Numbered from the stretch's first letter, positions 35,233-44,504 are shown. The stretch: DNA of 64,000 bases from JAFMDF01 sp965277445 (GCA_965277445.1 CBDICY010000001.1:1-64000); one strand, 5' to 3'. Numbers and translations: made by a program. Notes: generated from the sequence alone by a model not told the origin.

Positions 35233-35910
35233 ATGGAATACGAAGCACAACATCAATTAAAATTAAAGCAACTTGATCTTAAAAAAGAACAACTATTCCA
35301 TAAAATTCTATGTCCATCTTGCGAAAATGAGGTCAAGTCAAACGATTTAAATATCAATGACAAAATCGCAAAATGTGAGACATGTAATGTGGTTTTTTCT
35401 TTTCAAGAAACGGTAAATAATTTGTTTATCAATTCTTCAAAAACTAAACAAAAAATCATAAAACCAGAGGGAATAGGTCAATTTAATTTCAAAGATGAAC
35501 TAAGTTTTGCTATTCAACAACCCTATTCTGGATTTGACATAGCCATTGGTATTTTTAGTATTCCCTTAGCGCTTTTATTTACTTTTATGGCAGTTGTAAA
35601 ATTCAAGATATTTGCTTTAGTCGCTGCTATATTATTGGGAATAATGAGTGCCTTCCCTATTTATAACTGGATAACTCATGCTAAAAAGAAAATATACATA
35701 AATGTAAAAAGAGACCTCTTAGCTGTTGAGTGGCATCCTAAAAAAGGTAATAAAGACCAACGGTATAATAAAAATGAAATAGATCAATTATATGTAAGAA
35801 GAGATTCTGGCGGTATGGGTCATTTTGAGGTTTATATGATACTTAATGGTGTTGATGGACAAAAACACATTCGTTTGATTCCAGGTTTAAATAGCTTGTC
35901 CAAAGCTTGA
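35233..35910 (+). CDS. Zinc-ribbon membrane protein, truncated paralogue
   Basis: 225 aa. A zinc ribbon (LCPSCENEV ... KCETCNVVFSF; CxxC at about 32 and 55) is followed by two membrane helices (FDIAIGIFSIPLALLFTFMA, FALVAAILLGIMSAFPIY) and a beta-rich tail. It is a clear paralogue of the next gene. An in-frame TGA at 35,908 ends it after LNSLSKA; reading on gives YLEQEIEAHLEILDREVLEE up to a TAA at 35,980, matching the paralogue's C-terminus, where Arg stands at the TGA. A CGA-to-TGA change explains this. The function of the family is unknown. Confidence 0.75.
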   Translation: MEYEAQHQLKLKQLDLKKEQLFHKILCPSCENEVKSNDLNINDKIAKCETCNVVFSFQETVNNLFINSSKTKQKIIKPEGIGQFNFKDELSFAIQQPYSGFDIAIGIFSIPLALLFTFMAVVKFKIFALVAAILLGIMSAFPIYNWITHAKKKIYINVKRDLLAVEWHPKKGNKDQRYNKNEIDQLYVRRDSGGMGHFEVYMILNGVDGQKHIRLIPGLNSLSKA

Positions 35911-36039
35911 TATTTAGAACAAGAGATTGAAGCGCACTTAGAGATTTTAGATAGAGAAGTATTAGAAGAAATTAAGTCATAATTTATATACCTTAGCATG
36001 GACTTTTAGTCCGAATAATGTAATTTTTAAAATGAGAAA

Positions 36040-36789
36040 ATGGATCACGAATATAAAGAACCTTACCAACTTAAATTAAAACAACTTAAAGATTTAGAAA
36101 ATCAGGGGTATCATGATGTCAGTTGCCCTAAATGTCAAAGCAATATTTTAGGGGATGGCATTAATATCAATGATAAAATTGCTAAATGTAATGCTTGTGG
36201 GGTCGTTTTTTCTTTTCAAAAAGAAATAGCGCATCTATTAAAACCGCAAAAAATTAAACAGGAAGTTTTTAGACCAGAGGGCATTGATATTTTCCAATTT
36301 AATAACGAATTAGATTTTAGCATCCAACAACCCTATACGATTATGCAAGGAATATTAGCTGGGCTTGGAATTCCATTTGCGCTGATATTTACCATTGCAT
36401 TTATTGTAAAAGGAGGAGGATTATTCGTTCCTGCTTTAATCTTTTGGTTAATGTCTATTTACCCAATTTATAGTTGGATCAATCACTCTAAACAAAAAAC
36501 CTATGTTAATATTGATGAAAAGTCAATAACCATTCAGCGAAAGCCCAACAAAGGAAATAAGGATAAAAGTTATGATAAAATTGATGTAGACCAACTGTAT
36601 ATTAAACGAAATCCGAATACTGGACATTTCGATATTTTTATGATTATCAACGGTTTAGATGGTCAAAAACATGTTAGATTAATTCCGAATTTAGATAGTA
36701 AATCGAAAGCCCGTTATATGGAACAGGAAATTGAAAAATACTTGGGCATTATTGATAGAGAGGTATTGGAGGAGACGCTGTTGGATTAG
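36040..36789 (+). CDS. Zinc-ribbon membrane protein, full-length paralogue
   Basis: 249 aa. Same architecture as the upstream copy: zinc ribbon (SCPKCQSNI ... KCNACGVVFSF), two adjacent membrane helices (ILAGLGIPFALIFTIAFIV, GLFVPALIFWLMSIYPIY), then a cytoplasmic segment with VDQLYIKRNP and a coiled end (YMEQEIEKYLGIIDREVLEE). Tandem duplication is evident. No enzyme motif; the family is not recognised. The gene converges on the next one, with only five bases between the stops. Confidence 0.75.
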   Translation: MDHEYKEPYQLKLKQLKDLENQGYHDVSCPKCQSNILGDGININDKIAKCNACGVVFSFQKEIAHLLKPQKIKQEVFRPEGIDIFQFNNELDFSIQQPYTIMQGILAGLGIPFALIFTIAFIVKGGGLFVPALIFWLMSIYPIYSWINHSKQKTYVNIDEKSITIQRKPNKGNKDKSYDKIDVDQLYIKRNPNTGHFDIFMIINGLDGQKHVRLIPNLDSKSKARYMEQEIEKYLGIIDREVLEETLLD

Positions 36790-36793
36790 TATA

Positions 36794-37603
36794 TTACCCC
36801 AACATCGGCCGTAAAACCTCCTTAATAAACACTCCATCTCGCATTGTCACCCCATCAGGATTTGTAATACATTCATCGCATTCATCTTCCATAATAATCC
36901 AACCTTCGTAGTTAGAATCAATTAAATCTTGGGTGATGCCTACAAAATCTAAATCTCCTTTACCTGTTTCTGCCCAACGACCATCGGCATACATATCTTT
37001 ATAATGTACTAGGTTAATAAGTGAACGATATTCTCGCATAATCGCATTCGGATTCATACCTCCTTTTGCAATATGTCCTACATCTGGGCAATACCCAATT
37101 ACTCGATTATCTAAACCATTCAATAAAATTTTGTAATCTTCTTCTGTTCGATAAACCGAACCTACTGGTGAGTTTGGATGATACGAACAAGTAATCCCTT
37201 TATCATGCGCTCTTTCTGCAAAGGCATTCACACAAGACAATAAATTCTGCTGTCGCTCTTTCAAATTTGATCGATCCGCTTGAGGCATTTGTACAGGTAA
37301 TAAAATGGTATCTGGGAAATAGCTTAAAAAATCAATCCATTTATTGGCTCGTTCTTTTTCTTCCGCAGTTTCTTTTGGGTGTAACCAATCTTCTACCACG
37401 CATAACACGGCTAAATCTAATCCCCATTTATCTAAAGCCGCTTTCATTCTTAATGGATCTTCCAAATGCTGCATAAAACTCGTTTCGGGCTCGATTCCCG
37501 TAAAACCTGCTTTGGCGCAGACTTCCATAATATGTTCTAATTTACCTTTATATTGTTCGCCTGGCATTTGCCAAGTATAAGTTTCGCAGGCTAGTTTTAT
37601 CAC
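36794..37603 (-). CDS. Sugar phosphate isomerase/epimerase-like TIM barrel (IolE-like)
   Basis: 269 aa. The opening ETYTWQMPGEQYKGKLEHIM and the metal-site segments CSYHPNSPVG, GYCPDVGHIAKGG, LVHYKDMYADG and GWIIMEDECDE follow the xylose-isomerase-like fold of inosose dehydratases and hexulose epimerases. Cytoplasmic; the substrate is not assignable. The start ATG overlaps the region of an ACAGGATTTAAATGATGAAC word upstream. Shares the neighbourhood with two other TIM-barrel sugar enzymes and two hydrolases. Confidence 0.78.
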   Translation of the reverse strand: MIKLACETYTWQMPGEQYKGKLEHIMEVCAKAGFTGIEPETSFMQHLEDPLRMKAALDKWGLDLAVLCVVEDWLHPKETAEEKERANKWIDFLSYFPDTILLPVQMPQADRSNLKERQQNLLSCVNAFAERAHDKGITCSYHPNSPVGSVYRTEEDYKILLNGLDNRVIGYCPDVGHIAKGGMNPNAIMREYRSLINLVHYKDMYADGRWAETGKGDLDFVGITQDLIDSNYEGWIIMEDECDECITNPDGVTMRDGVFIKEVLRPMLG

Positions 37604-37733
37604 AGGATAATAGGATTTAAATGATGAACAAGATTTAGATTTACTACCATTTTAGTTTTGCAAAGTAGATTTTTCATTAATATTTCTTTTGAGGTAAGGA
37701 CTAATGCTATATCGCTTATTCATACTGATAATC

Positions 37734-38549
37734 CTATAAAATCTTGTCATCTTGTAGCAAAAATTCCAAAGTCACCCGATTAAACCGTTCCAAATCCTCC
37801 CAATGATGCACATGTCCACCAGTTGGAAAATTCACCAATTGAGACCCCGCAATTTTTTCGTGTAAAATAGCTGAAAAGGGTGGTGGAGTAAAAATATCCA
37901 TTTGCCCAATCGTAATCAATGTAGGTACTTTTATCTGATGCAACCTATCGACCGAATCGTGGTGAATACAAGCATCTAATTGCCCTTCAAATCCATTTTG
38001 AGTTTGTGGCGTTTCAGTCGCTGCTGCTGCCTGCTGACCCGCTTGTAAATCTGCTAAGTTATCGTCATAATGTGGTGGGGCAAAAATCCACAATTGCAAT
38101 AGCTCCATAAAATCATCGGGATTTGAAGTCACCCGCAATTTCTTTAGATTTTCATAAACTGTTTTCGCATAATTATTAAAAACAGGCCAAGTACTAATCA
38201 ACGCCAAAGAGCGAACTCTATCGGGGTAATTAATGGCTACCTCTTGCGCAATCGCACCGCCCATAGAAATACCAGCAATTCTAGTTTTTTGAACGCCCAA
38301 ATTGTCCATGACTGCAATCGTATCTGCTGCCATTATTTTAGTCGTATAAGGCCCTTTGGGTTGGTCAGATAAACCAACGCCTCTATTATCTAAAATAATA
38401 CATTGAAAATGTTGTTCATAAACTGCAGCGTGTTGTTCCCAAACATTGCCATCCGCCCCGAAGCCCATTAATAAAACTAGCGGTTCGCCTGTTCCTCTAA
38501 TTTGATAATAAATATTCGTGCCGTTTGAATCGACGTATCCTGAACTCAT
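37734..38549 (-). CDS. Alpha/beta hydrolase
   Basis: 271 aa. Oxyanion segment LLMGFGADGNVWE (about 29-41), nucleophile elbow GISMGG (Ser near residue 95), Asp in the strand-7 region (TIGQMDIFTPP) and a His in FPTGGHVHHWED make a complete catalytic triad. Resembles 3-oxoadipate enol-lactonase-type and related small-molecule esterases and lactonases. In this neighbourhood a sugar lactone is a reasonable, unproven substrate. Same strand as the two flanking epimerase-like genes. Confidence 0.82.
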   Translation of the reverse strand: MSSGYVDSNGTNIYYQIRGTGEPLVLLMGFGADGNVWEQHAAVYEQHFQCIILDNRGVGLSDQPKGPYTTKIMAADTIAVMDNLGVQKTRIAGISMGGAIAQEVAINYPDRVRSLALISTWPVFNNYAKTVYENLKKLRVTSNPDDFMELLQLWIFAPPHYDDNLADLQAGQQAAAATETPQTQNGFEGQLDACIHHDSVDRLHQIKVPTLITIGQMDIFTPPPFSAILHEKIAGSQLVNFPTGGHVHHWEDLERFNRVTLEFLLQDDKIL

Positions 38550-38682
38550 AATTACATGATGATAGGATTATTCAAGATTAACAGGATGAAATTTATCGTT
38601 TTAACCTATTTTTTATGTTGAATAACCCTAGTTTTATAAATAATTTATCAATTGTTTGTAAAATACTACTATTTGCTCTAGA

Positions 38683-38720
38683 CCTTTGTACCCTTATACC
38701 TTTACGCCTCTATACCTCTT
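38683..38720. repeat. GGTATAGAGGCGTAAAGGTA short-word repeat after a stop
   Basis: Read on the minus strand, GAGGTATAGAGGCGTAAAGG and GTATAAGGGTAC follow directly on the stop of the epimerase gene. The same words occur after stops at 49,532 and 55,198. Confidence 0.6.
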
Positions 38721-39567
38721 AAGCATATCGCTGCCAACTATTCCGAATAAAAGTATGCCCCTGTTCATACACCTCATTCATATCGGCCTGATAATTTCGC
38801 CAAACATTAATCCCATTGGCAAATTCCTCGTTATGCCGACTAAAAGCTTCAATGGTCAACCATTTATCGTACCCAATTGCTTGTAAATTTTCAAATACTT
38901 CATCCCATTGTACTTGTCCTGTTCCGGGCGTGCCTCGATCATTTTCAGACAAATGTACATGGGCAATTAAATCTGCGTACTTTTGAATAACGCCACCTTG
39001 ACTTTTTTCTTCAATATGGGCATGATGCGTATCATAAATCATGCGTAAATTTGGATGATTGACATCTCGTAGTAATTTGGCGATGCTTTCTAACGTATTA
39101 AACAAGTAGCATTCAAAGCGGTTTAAGGCTTCAGGGGTTAAGATTACGCCTGTTCCAGCAGCATATTCTGCCGCTTTATGGAGTACTTCCGCACTCCATT
39201 TGCGTTCATCTTCCGTTGGTGCTTTTCCAGAAAACCACGCAAAAGCAGAATGATAAGGCCCACCAATGACTTCTGCACCCATTTCTGCCGCCATATCAAT
39301 GCGCCATTTTAAGGCATCGACACCTTTTTGTCGAATTTTAGCATCAGGACTAGCAGGGTTTTCTGCTTCGAAAACGGAAGAAACGGCAGTACAGGCCATA
39401 CCTAAACTCTTCAAAAAATCGCCCACCTTTCGGTAATCTTTCGCATCTCCATCCCCAATTGGCACTTCAATGCCATCATAACCGACTTTTTTGATTTTCT
39501 CTATATGTGGAAAATAGTCCTCATTGACAAAGGTTGTCCAGAGTAACATATTCATACCTAATTTCAT
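38719..39567 (-). CDS. Tagatose/psicose 3-epimerase-like TIM barrel
   Basis: 282 aa from the ATG at 39,567 (MKLGMNMLLWTTFV). An upstream in-frame ATG at 39,594 would add nine residues, but those codons fall in a palindromic repeat, so the downstream start is preferred. Metal ligands of the D-tagatose-3-epimerase group appear in order: a Glu in ILTPEALNRFE, an Asp in MIYDTHHAH, His in IAHVHLSEND and a Glu in WLTIEAFSR. Interconverts ketohexoses at C3 in this family; the exact sugar is unknown. Confidence 0.82.
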   Translation of the reverse strand: MKLGMNMLLWTTFVNEDYFPHIEKIKKVGYDGIEVPIGDGDAKDYRKVGDFLKSLGMACTAVSSVFEAENPASPDAKIRQKGVDALKWRIDMAAEMGAEVIGGPYHSAFAWFSGKAPTEDERKWSAEVLHKAAEYAAGTGVILTPEALNRFECYLFNTLESIAKLLRDVNHPNLRMIYDTHHAHIEEKSQGGVIQKYADLIAHVHLSENDRGTPGTGQVQWDEVFENLQAIGYDKWLTIEAFSRHNEEFANGINVWRNYQADMNEVYEQGHTFIRNSWQRYA

Positions 39568-39580
39568 AATGCTTTGTAAA

Positions 39581-39644
39581 TGTAGTCCAGACATTTTTGT
39601 CTGGATGGTTACTAAATTTCCCAGACGGGAATGTCTGGTCTACG
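39581..39644. repeat. CCAGACA inverted-repeat cluster
   Basis: TCCAGACATTTTTGTCTGGA is a palindrome with a second one (CCAGACGGGAATGTCTGG) 16 bases on, and the outermost arms GTAGTCCAGACATT and AATGTCTGGTCTAC also pair. Related CAGAC words occur in the repeats at 22,415 and 58,805. Confidence 0.7.
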
Positions 39645-39901
39645 TTGCCCGAAATTAATATTTTTTTATAAAAAAAGACTAATTTGACCTAAAAGTCCTA
39701 GAAAAAAAGAAATTTGTTATATTCGCTTTTTTTAAGCCTGTTGGTTATCAGTTATTAGTCTTCCTAATCCTTAGGTTGATTGAAAACTACAGACTTTTAA
39801 CTATAATATACGTAATCGGTCTGTCCGCTTTGCGGTTCACTCACTTAAATGTCCACAGGACATTTACCCTGCGGGTTCGCTCGCTCATCCTGTAAATAAA
39901 T
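39645..39901. other. Intergenic region between divergent genes
   Basis: AT-rich with no gene. A hairpin AAATGTCC-ACA-GGACATTT at about 39,847-39,865 lies within repeats of GTTCACTCACTT/GTTCGCTCGCTC wording. TCATCCTGTAAATAA directly precedes the next start codon. Confidence 0.5.
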
Positions 39902-40693
39902 ATGCAACCAATTATCAATTACAAAGTTTCTGGCGAAGGCTGTCCTTTTATTTTTCAACATGGTTTAGGATCTAATTTAGCGCAAGCTCAAAGTCTATTA
40001 GGTGGACAAAAAAAGGTCCAACTCATTTCAATGGATAGCCCTGGACATGGAGATACGCCGCTTCGATTAGGAAACCCTCCCTCTTTTGACTTTTATGCGG
40101 ATGAAGTCATTCGATTAATGGACCACTTAAAAATTGAAAAAGCTATTTTTGGTGGTATTTCTATGGGCGCTGGTATTTCGACCAATATAGCTTTGCGCTA
40201 TCCAGATAAAGTAGCGGGTTTAGTGCTGATTCGACCAGCGTGGTTAGCTAAAGGAAATCCTGAAAATTTAATGATTTTAAAAGTTGCGGCAAAATTTATT
40301 GGTAAACGAAGTGCCAGAGCGAAGTTTGAAAAGAATAACGAATATCAACACATCAAAGGACATTTAAGAACGGCTGCGGTTTCTATTATGGGCGTTTTTA
40401 GCGAAACACAACAAACGGCGATTCCAATGGTTTTAAAAAGTATGGTTTCGGATGCACCTATTAAAGAGATGGCGGATTTGGCTAAAATAACCCAACCTTG
40501 TTTAATTTTTGGCAATGACGACGATCCCTTACATCCTTTTGAGATGGCAAAGGTATTGCACCAACATATCAAAGGAAGCCATTTGGAAAAAGTTACTTCT
40601 CGCTATCTTGGGAATCGACCACATAAAGAGGAAATCAATCATGCAGTTGGCCCCTTTATTCGTAAAGTTTTATCTACTCAAATTGGCGCATAA
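39902..40693 (+). CDS. Alpha/beta hydrolase
   Basis: 263 aa. Oxyanion loop FQHGLGSNLAQAQ, nucleophile elbow GGISMGAGIST (Ser near residue 86) and an acidic residue in LIFGNDDDPLHP support an alpha/beta hydrolase. The expected late His is probably in NHAVGPF. Not close in sequence to the hydrolase at 37,734. The substrate is unknown; possibly a carbohydrate ester or lactone given the neighbours. No signal peptide, so cytoplasmic. Single gene reading away from the epimerase. Confidence 0.78.
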   Translation: MQPIINYKVSGEGCPFIFQHGLGSNLAQAQSLLGGQKKVQLISMDSPGHGDTPLRLGNPPSFDFYADEVIRLMDHLKIEKAIFGGISMGAGISTNIALRYPDKVAGLVLIRPAWLAKGNPENLMILKVAAKFIGKRSARAKFEKNNEYQHIKGHLRTAAVSIMGVFSETQQTAIPMVLKSMVSDAPIKEMADLAKITQPCLIFGNDDDPLHPFEMAKVLHQHIKGSHLEKVTSRYLGNRPHKEEINHAVGPFIRKVLSTQIGA

Positions 40694-40775
40694 CTCTAAA
40701 AAGTATAAGGAATTTAAATTTTATAACTGGAATAAAAGAAGTAAGTCCAATTGTAAATAATTTTACCAATAATGT

Positions 40776-41210
40776 ATGTTAAAAAACTATAAACTTTACT
40801 TTCAATACCTCAGTTATCTCCAATATCCATTGATGGTCATAGCCTTGTATTTTGCTTATGCACCTTTATTCTTTGGATCGGATAATTTTTTCGAGTCTTT
40901 TAATAAAAGTTTTCTATTTATAGGCTTGGGGGTTAGCTTTTCCACTTTGCAAGACGTGACTAAAACCCAAAATAAGTTATCAAGAATTGTTTATCAAAAT
41001 CCTAAATATGCCAAAATTTTCATTCTTTATATGTTTCTTTTGACCGCATTTTGTCTATTGTTTGGACTATATGGTTTTTTGTTTAGCACGAATGAGAAGG
41101 TCAATCAGATTTCTGTAGGCTTAGTTGTGCTCGGTATAGGGGTTTTAGGTATGTTAAAAATGGCTATAGAAATGGCTATCTATCATAGTCAACAAAAATC
41201 AGAAAAATGA
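40776..41210 (+). CDS. Hypothetical membrane protein
   Basis: 144 aa. Four hydrophobic segments (LQYPLMVIALYFAYAPLFFG, FLFIGLGVSFSTL, IFILYMFLLTAFCLLFGLYG, ISVGLVVLGIGVLGMLKM). No motif or family recognised. The stop overlaps the start of the next gene by four bases (ATGA), so the two are translationally coupled. Confidence 0.72.
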   Translation: MLKNYKLYFQYLSYLQYPLMVIALYFAYAPLFFGSDNFFESFNKSFLFIGLGVSFSTLQDVTKTQNKLSRIVYQNPKYAKIFILYMFLLTAFCLLFGLYGFLFSTNEKVNQISVGLVVLGIGVLGMLKMAIEMAIYHSQQKSEK

Positions 41211-41542
41211 CTCCAGAAAAACTCATCCAAAAGCAATTTGAAGGCTTTGTAGAAAGAGATTTAACCAAATTCTTGTCTTGTTATAAATCAGATGTGGGAT
41301 TATATCATTTTCCGGAAAATGAGCCTTTTTTACAAGGAATGGCAGCGATGGAAGCCAATTATAAAGATGTTTTTGCTAATTCGCCCAATTTGAATGCCCA
41401 ATTGATTAGTCGAATGGTTTTTAAAAACAAGGTGATTGACCGAGAAATTATTACCAATCGAAAGGAGGTGAAATATAGAGAATTAGTGGTGATTTATGAA
41501 GTGGAAGATGGATTGATTTCGGCGGTTAGATATATTAGTTAG
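41207..41542 (+). CDS. SnoaL/NTF2-like protein
   Basis: 111 aa. The cone-shaped NTF2-like fold is suggested by EKLIQKQFEGFVERDLTKFL then YKSDVGLYHFPENEPFLQG and the late beta strands ELVVIYEVEDGLISAVRYI. Members include small isomerases, limonene-epoxide-hydrolase-like enzymes and ligand-binding proteins; no specific one can be assigned. Overlaps the upstream membrane-protein gene by four bases. Confidence 0.72.
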   Translation: MTPEKLIQKQFEGFVERDLTKFLSCYKSDVGLYHFPENEPFLQGMAAMEANYKDVFANSPNLNAQLISRMVFKNKVIDREIITNRKEVKYRELVVIYEVEDGLISAVRYIS

Positions 41543-41551
41543 TAGGCTGAT

Positions 41552-41627
41552 AATAATCCGTTGGGAAAATAAATCCGTTGGGGAGATGTCATTTTTTGCC
41601 CAACTGATTTACTTTCCCAACGGATAT
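41552..41627. repeat. AATCCGTTGGGAAAATAAAT inverted repeat
   Basis: The left arm AATCCGTTGGGAAAATAAAT pairs with the complement ending at 41,627 with two mismatches; inner arms CCGTTGGGGA and TGCCCAACTG extend the hairpin. Starts ten bases after the SnoaL-like stop and may serve as its terminator. Confidence 0.65.
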
Positions 41628-41798
41628 TAGACATAGTATTTTTAATTCGATTATTTAAGGGTGCTTCATTTAAGCAGGAAAAATTGTTCATTCAGGAATG
41701 GGATTTGATAAACAAGTAATGCTTCAATTGGATAGTTTAATTCAAACAGTTTTGTAATTTTATCCAAATAACCCAATTTTAACAATAAAGTAAGCTTT

Positions 41799-42395
41799 AT
41801 GTCTTTAAAAAAACTCAAACTAAGCGAACGTATTATTGACCACTTGATTCAAGCGATTTTAATATTTATTAGTGTATTTTTGGCGTTTTGGTTGAGTCAA
41901 TATCAGGAAAAGCAAGAAACGAAAAGAATTACCCAAGAAGTAAAAAATGTTATTTATCAAGAATTGAGTTCTAATCTACGAGAAGTAGAAAAAAATGAAG
42001 CGGTTCACGCTAAGATATGTGCAGGCTTAGTTGATTTCTACAATACAAAATTAGATACAATTACTCAGTTTAGTTTATGGGAAATGTTTGATAAAACCGA
42101 GTCAATTGTGCATAGAACACTCCCAAGTGGGGCAGTAAATTTGGCATTGGATCACCGAATGGAGTTAGCTCCATTCATCAAAGCTCGAATTAGTCTAGTC
42201 TATGAAGAACAAAAAAAGGTTAATGAAATTTATCAAAAATTATTCGACAACTTTTTATATTCTAAGGAGCGATTCGATGAAAAATTGGTTCGTGAAAATT
42301 ACCTAATATTTTATGGATTACTAGATAAATTATGGAATAGGGAAAAAGTCTTAATTTCCAAAATGAAAGAAGTAGTTAACTTAATCAATAATTAA
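41799..42395 (+). CDS. Single-pass membrane protein (DUF6090-like)
   Basis: 198 aa. One membrane helix near residues 15-32 (LIQAILIFISVFLAFWL) is followed by a coiled, charged extracytoplasmic or cytoplasmic region starting SQYQEKQETKRITQEVKNVI. This layout, with a helix and then LRE/NEAV-rich helices, resembles the DUF6090 family of Bacteroidota, from memory only. The function is unknown. Seven bases separate it from the aldolase/dehydrogenase gene, so they may share a transcript. Confidence 0.65.
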   Translation: MSLKKLKLSERIIDHLIQAILIFISVFLAFWLSQYQEKQETKRITQEVKNVIYQELSSNLREVEKNEAVHAKICAGLVDFYNTKLDTITQFSLWEMFDKTESIVHRTLPSGAVNLALDHRMELAPFIKARISLVYEEQKKVNEIYQKLFDNFLYSKERFDEKLVRENYLIFYGLLDKLWNREKVLISKMKEVVNLINN

Positions 42396-42402
42396 CAATA
42401 AT

Positions 42403-44370
42403 ATGAAAAGTAACTGGAATAACGCCGAAGCCAAAAAACTAAAAGGTGACCCACTACAATTAAGAGTTTATACTTCCAATATCATGGGAAGAGACGAAGA
42501 TTTAGTCATGCATGGCGGTGGCAATACCTCCGTAAAAATTAAGGAAACCAACATTTTTGGCGAAGAAGAAGAGATTTTATACGTCAAAGGAAGTGGTTGG
42601 AGTTTGGATACGATAAAAGCAGAAGGTTTTGCGCCTGTGAAGATGAGTGCTTTAAAGAAATTGGTTGCCTTACCAGAGTTATCTGATATAGACATGGTGA
42701 AATATCAACGGATGGCGATGATTAATCCCAATGCACCAAATCCTTCGGTAGAAACGATTTTGCATGGGCTAATTCCTTACATTTTTGTGGATCATACGCA
42801 TGCCGATGCAGTTGTGACCATTACCAATTCTCCGAATGGCAAAAAACGTATTCAGGAGATTTATGGTGAAAATATGCTCATAATCCCTTACGTAATGCCC
42901 GGTTTCATTTTGGCTAAAACCATTTATGACATGACCAGAGGGATTGATTGGGATAGTTTAGATGGTATGATTTTAATGAGTCATGGCGTTTTTACTTTTG
43001 ATAATGATCCGAAGAAGGCGTATGAGAAGATGATTGATATTGTGGATACCGCTGAAAAATACCTTAAAAAACAAGGGGCGAAGGAAGTGAAAGGAACAAA
43101 AAAAGGAACAATTGATACCTTGCAATTGGCGACTATTCGCCAACAAGTGTCTACTCTTTGGGGCAGCCCAGTTTTAAGTAAATTGGATCATTCGCCTGCT
43201 TCGATTGGGTTTAGTAAATTAGAAAATGTCCAAAAAATTACCAGTCGAGGACCTCTAACACCCGATCATATAATTCGGACTAAGCGAACACCAATTGTGT
43301 TTTCTAAAAATTCTCAAAAGGATTTAGATAAATACGTAAAAGACTATAAAGCTTATTTTAAAAAATATAATCAAGGCGAAAAGTTATTGGACCAAGCACC
43401 AAGATGGGCAATTCTGCCAAATTCTGGTACGCTTTCTTTTGGCCCAAGCCCAAAGCATTGTGCAATTATTGAGGACATTACTCGCCACACTAAAAAAGCG
43501 ATTCATCAAGCAGAACATTTAGGTGGGTGGAATGCTTTACCACCAAAAGATTTATTTGAGGTAGAATATTGGAGTTTGGAACAAGCGAAACTTTCAAGGG
43601 CAGGAAAGCCTAAGGCAATGGCAGGAAAAATTGCGATTGTTACAGGTGCAGCAAGTGGAATTGGTAAAGCTTGTGTCGAACATTTAATCGCTAATGGTGC
43701 AGTCGTAGCCGCTTTGGATATTGACAAAAAAATCAAAACTTGCTTTGCACAAAATACGGTTCTAGGCATTCAATGTGATGTGACCAATACCAAACAATTG
43801 GAAAAAGCGATTGAACAAGTAGTTGTGCAATTTGGTGGAATTGATATGCTAATTTCTAACGCAGGCATCTTTCCAAAATCGGCTAAGATAGTGGATATAG
43901 ATGCTAAAAACTGGCAAAAATCTTTAGATATTAATGTAACAAGTCATCAACGACTTTTACAGTTATGCGTGCCTTATCTAGCATTAGGTTTTGACCCAGC
44001 GGTAGTGTTTATTGTTTCTAAAAACGTACCTGCACCAGGACCAGGAGCTGCGGCTTATTCGGTTGCCAAAGCTGGCCTAAATCAATTAGGTCGAATCGCT
44101 GCAATGGAATTAGGCGGCAAAGGCATTCGAGTAAATATGATGCACCCAAATGCTGTTTATGATACCGCTATTTGGACAGATGAGGTATTGAATGCTAGAG
44201 CTAAACATTATGGTTTGACAGTAGAAGAATATAAAACCAATAATATTCTGAAAACGGAAGTGACTTCGCATGATGTGGCAGATTTGGCGGTGGCTATGTT
44301 GGGAAAAACTTTTGGGAAGATTACAGGGGCGCAAGTGCCTATTGATGGGGGGAATGAACGGGTGATATAG
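42403..44370 (+). CDS. Bifunctional class II aldolase / short-chain dehydrogenase
   Basis: 655 aa. The N-terminal half is a class II aldolase/adducin domain: HGGGNTSVK (about 37-46) and the zinc site HTHADAVVTI (about 131-140), plus a later GMILMSHGVFTF. The C-terminal half from about 405 is a Rossmann SDR with AIVTGAASGIGKA (NAD binding), SNAGIF, and the catalytic YxxxK in YSVAKAGLN (about 550). This fusion is known as rhamnulose-1-phosphate aldolase/lactaldehyde dehydrogenase-type enzymes that cleave a sugar phosphate and reduce or oxidise the aldehyde. The substrate is not certain. Central enzyme of the sugar neighbourhood. Confidence 0.85.
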   Translation: MKSNWNNAEAKKLKGDPLQLRVYTSNIMGRDEDLVMHGGGNTSVKIKETNIFGEEEEILYVKGSGWSLDTIKAEGFAPVKMSALKKLVALPELSDIDMVKYQRMAMINPNAPNPSVETILHGLIPYIFVDHTHADAVVTITNSPNGKKRIQEIYGENMLIIPYVMPGFILAKTIYDMTRGIDWDSLDGMILMSHGVFTFDNDPKKAYEKMIDIVDTAEKYLKKQGAKEVKGTKKGTIDTLQLATIRQQVSTLWGSPVLSKLDHSPASIGFSKLENVQKITSRGPLTPDHIIRTKRTPIVFSKNSQKDLDKYVKDYKAYFKKYNQGEKLLDQAPRWAILPNSGTLSFGPSPKHCAIIEDITRHTKKAIHQAEHLGGWNALPPKDLFEVEYWSLEQAKLSRAGKPKAMAGKIAIVTGAASGIGKACVEHLIANGAVVAALDIDKKIKTCFAQNTVLGIQCDVTNTKQLEKAIEQVVVQFGGIDMLISNAGIFPKSAKIVDIDAKNWQKSLDINVTSHQRLLQLCVPYLALGFDPAVVFIVSKNVPAPGPGAAAYSVAKAGLNQLGRIAAMELGGKGIRVNMMHPNAVYDTAIWTDEVLNARAKHYGLTVEEYKTNNILKTEVTSHDVADLAVAMLGKTFGKITGAQVPIDGGNERVI

Positions 44371-44389
44371 ACGTTTTTCCATGAAGTAT

Positions 44390-44475
44390 AGATTAAAAAT
44401 CATACATCATAAATCTGTTAAGTTTTATTTAGATGGATTTATGATGTAAGATTTATGAACTATGATTTATGATTT
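44390..44475. repeat. ATCATAAATC-type inverted short-word repeat
   Basis: Words ATCATACATCATAAATC and GATTTATGATGTAAGATT pair, with more GATTTATGA copies to about 44,475. Begins about 20 bases after the stop of the aldolase/dehydrogenase gene. Confidence 0.65.
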
Positions 44476-44504
44476 TTTAGCCCAACCCAATATCCTTACA
44501 AAAA

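Noticed and set aside
35908..35910. TGA as a selenocysteine or recoding site
   Set aside because: No stem-loop of selenocysteine type was seen, and the paralogue has Arg there, which fits a one-base CGA-to-TGA change.
39568..39594. Nine-residue N-terminal extension of the epimerase gene
   Set aside because: These codons are part of the CCAGACA inverted repeat, and the family start aligns with MKLGMNMLLW.
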